From the NCBI GenBank assembly GCA_025924845.1, contig JAICHN010000074.1, forward strand, positions 1 through 15,244: 15,244 nt of DNA, written 5' to 3'. Under the pieces are notes generated by a model. The model was not told the origin of the DNA, did not search any database, and saw only the letters and a list, made by a program, of their open reading frames with translations. The DNA is from Chloroflexota bacterium (GTDB lineage Bacteria > Chloroflexota > UBA5177 > JANWHV01). The stretch's first letter is position 1, and each line of letters starts with the position of its first letter. The position numbers were made by a program, and so were the translations under genes. This document shows, one piece after another, positions 13,679 through 15,244 of the stretch.

Positions 13679-15244
13679 TGCAGGCCGTTGTGTCCGGTCC
13701 TGGAAAGACTGCCTCGCTCGGCCTGGTTGTCTCTACCGTGACGACGGGCACGCCGCCGGCTCTGGACCTCCAGGAGGCGTTGGCCGGCGCCCTTCATCGC
13801 TTGGGCCAGGGCAGGCCCGCGGGGCAGGGTTGGGTAGGAGTCCTGTCATCCTCCGCCCTGGCCACGGCCGTGGCCATCGTGGCGCTCCAGCTTACGGATG
13901 CTCAACGGTATGCGACAGAGATCACGCGGGGGCGCCGCTGGTTGTGGGAAACGCAAGCGCCGGACGGAGGCTGGGGCGATGCCGTGGTCGATCCGTCCAA
14001 TATCAATGCTACCGCTCTGGCGATCGGCGCGCTTACTTTCACCGCTCCTCCTACACTCGATGCGGGCGCGGCACGGGCGCCGGCGAAAGCACACGCCTGT
14101 CTCGCGCGCTTCGGCGGCTTCGACGCCGTTGGTGATCCGCGGCGTTGTACGCTGAGCGGTCCGGCCCGGACGGTCGCTGCCCTGGCTGGGCTGATGGATT
14201 GGCGCCGCATCAAGCGCCTGCGGCCCGAAGTCGTGCTTCTTCCGCCACGGCTTCGCCGCACCATTTCCACTACCTTTCCGGCCTACCTTAGCATTGCCGG
14301 CGTGCATGCGCGCATGGCGCCACATCCGCTCAACTTGCTCCCCACGTACGGCTATGCGCGCGGGCGCCTCGTGGATTGGTTGCGCCGCGCTCAGGGGCCG
14401 GACGGCTCTTTCGAGGAATCGGCCTTCCTCACTTCGGTGATCATTGCCGGTATGCTGCTTGGCGAGCAACGCCCAGTGCCCTGGCTCCCGGCGGCCATCC
14501 GGTTTGTCGTGGAGAGTCAACGCGAGGATGGCAGTTGGCCGATCGATCGTGACCTGGAAACCTTCGACACGGCCATGAGCGTGCAGGCGCTCCACGAGGC
14601 AGGGGTTGCCGTGCCGCACGGCGAGCAGGTCCGTGACTGGCTGTTGGCAAGGCAGTTTCAGGATCCCTGCTTTCCGACCGGTGCCCGCCCCGGCGGTTGG
14701 GCCTGGGCGATGCCGGCGGGATGGCCGGAGTGTGATGACACCTCGTATGCTTTGCTTGCCCTCCTCGCACTCGGTGTCCCTGCCTCGGCGTCCCCAATTC
14801 GGCAGGGCGCTCGCTGGTTGGAGCGCATGCAGAACGCCGACGGCTCCTGGTCCACCTTCGTGCGCGACTCACACATGCCCTTCGATCGCGACTGTCCGTA
14901 CATTACAGGCCATGTGCTCAGCGCACTCTGGGCAGCCGGGCGCCTGAGCCGAACCTCGCCTATGCTGACTCGGGCCCTCGACTATCTGGCCCGTGCGCAA
15001 CGCTACGACGGATCATTCGGTTCCATCTGGTTTCGTGAGGCCACGGCGGGTACCGCGTCGGTGCTCGAGGCGCTGGCCGATTGTGGCCTGGAGCGGACGG
15101 CCATGGCCCTGCGGGCCCGTGATGCTCTGCTGAGGAACCAGAATGCCGATGGCGGCTGGGCTGGACTCCGTGGGCAGGCAAGCACGGCAGAGGAAACCGC
15201 CTGGGCGACGCTGGCACTGCTACGCTGCCCGTCGGAGGCAGAAA
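13678..15244 (+). CDS. Class II terpene cyclase (squalene-hopene cyclase fold), 3' end cut by window
   Basis: 522 residues are visible and the frame is open at the right edge. Alpha-barrel QW motifs end at residues 99, 245, 287, 391, 447 and 494 (for example ETQAPDGGW, MQNADGSW, NQNADGGW); two have Phe for Trp. The acid motif is PECDDTSYALLAL with Glu351-Cys352-Asp353-Asp354, a variant of DxDD that keeps the central catalytic Asp. GQASTAEETAWATLALL at 499-515 resembles bacterial class II diterpene cyclases such as M. tuberculosis Rv3377c (as I recall it) more than squalene-hopene cyclase, and the spacing from the acid motif (about 150 residues) also fits. Such enzymes protonate geranylgeranyl diphosphate and leave the diphosphate in place. 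No signal peptide is seen. The ATG overlaps the YjbQ stop. A triterpene or C35 cyclase remains possible. A class I partner, if any, would lie beyond the window. Confidence 0.83.
   Translation, partial: MQAVVSGPGKTASLGLVVSTVTTGTPPALDLQEALAGALHRLGQGRPAGQGWVGVLSSSALATAVAIVALQLTDAQRYATEITRGRRWLWETQAPDGGWGDAVVDPSNINATALAIGALTFTAPPTLDAGAARAPAKAHACLARFGGFDAVGDPRRCTLSGPARTVAALAGLMDWRRIKRLRPEVVLLPPRLRRTISTTFPAYLSIAGVHARMAPHPLNLLPTYGYARGRLVDWLRRAQGPDGSFEESAFLTSVIIAGMLLGEQRPVPWLPAAIRFVVESQREDGSWPIDRDLETFDTAMSVQALHEAGVAVPHGEQVRDWLLARQFQDPCFPTGARPGGWAWAMPAGWPECDDTSYALLALLALGVPASASPIRQGARWLERMQNADGSWSTFVRDSHMPFDRDCPYITGHVLSALWAAGRLSRTSPMLTRALDYLARAQRYDGSFGSIWFREATAGTASVLEALADCGLERTAMALRARDALLRNQNADGGWAGLRGQASTAEETAWATLALLRCPSEAE

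Noticed and set aside
13287..14135. Plus-strand open frame of 282 codons crossing the YjbQ and cyclase genes
   Set aside because: It is out of frame with two clearly conserved proteins, and its translation is Arg/Gly/Cys-rich with no motif.
13846..14619. Minus-strand open frame of 257 codons
   Set aside because: It lies antisense to the cyclase QW repeats and shows no family features.
13678..15244. Squalene-hopene cyclase making hopanoids
   Set aside because: The fold and QW motifs fit. The ECDD motif, the AEETA segment, its spacing and the adjacent GGPP-type synthase favour a class II diterpene-type cyclase. The alternative is not excluded.

Overview
The window is GC-rich bacterial chromosome with tightly packed genes in five short transcription units. 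It shows no rRNA, tRNA, CRISPR array, insertion sequence or phage gene. The mix of a secreted NBR1-type four-tryptophan (FW) domain protein, a terpene-type cyclase, a DPM1-like mannosyltransferase and GTG/TTG starts suggests a Chloroflexota-like or similar high-GC bacterium. That placement is a guess from gene content, not a phylogenetic result.

Layout. (1) Minus strand, 3707 to 1: a secreted FW-domain protein with four ~101-residue repeats, then a type IV prepilin peptidase (A24) 16 nt downstream, then tRNA-guanine transglycosylase (tgt), whose last residues run off the left edge. (2) Minus strand, 4715-3804: a MOSC-domain (mARC/YcbX-like) protein. (3) Plus strand, 4875-7267: a polyprenol-phosphate mannose synthase-like GT2 enzyme and a multi-spanning GT39/PMT-superfamily glycosyltransferase, a plausible donor-maker and donor-user pair. 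(4) Minus strand, 11586-7280: a small CxxC/CxxC zinc-ribbon-like protein, then a Rhizobium-type L-asparaginase and phosphoenolpyruvate carboxylase (ppc) 17 nt apart. (5) Plus strand, 11978 to the right edge: a polyprenyl diphosphate synthase, a YjbQ/UPF0047 protein, and a squalene-hopene-cyclase-fold enzyme most like bacterial class II diterpene cyclases. The last two genes overlap at TGATG, and the cyclase is cut by the window edge.

How the genes may work together. Unit 5 looks like a small terpenoid operon: the synthase makes a C20 or longer prenyl diphosphate, the cyclase protonates and cyclises it, and the YjbQ-family protein between them is unexplained. Its active-site signature is a variant (ECDD for DxDD). 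Unit 4 links aspartate release from asparagine to oxaloacetate formation by PEPC. Unit 3 could mannosylate secreted proteins or cell-surface glycans. Unit 1 joins a secreted protein to a prepilin peptidase that has lost the usual cysteine tetrad, with no pilin gene in view.

The most interesting region is the terpenoid operon at the right end. Next come the FW-repeat/prepilin-peptidase pair and the compact array of GTGAT half-sites upstream of the mannosyltransferase gene.
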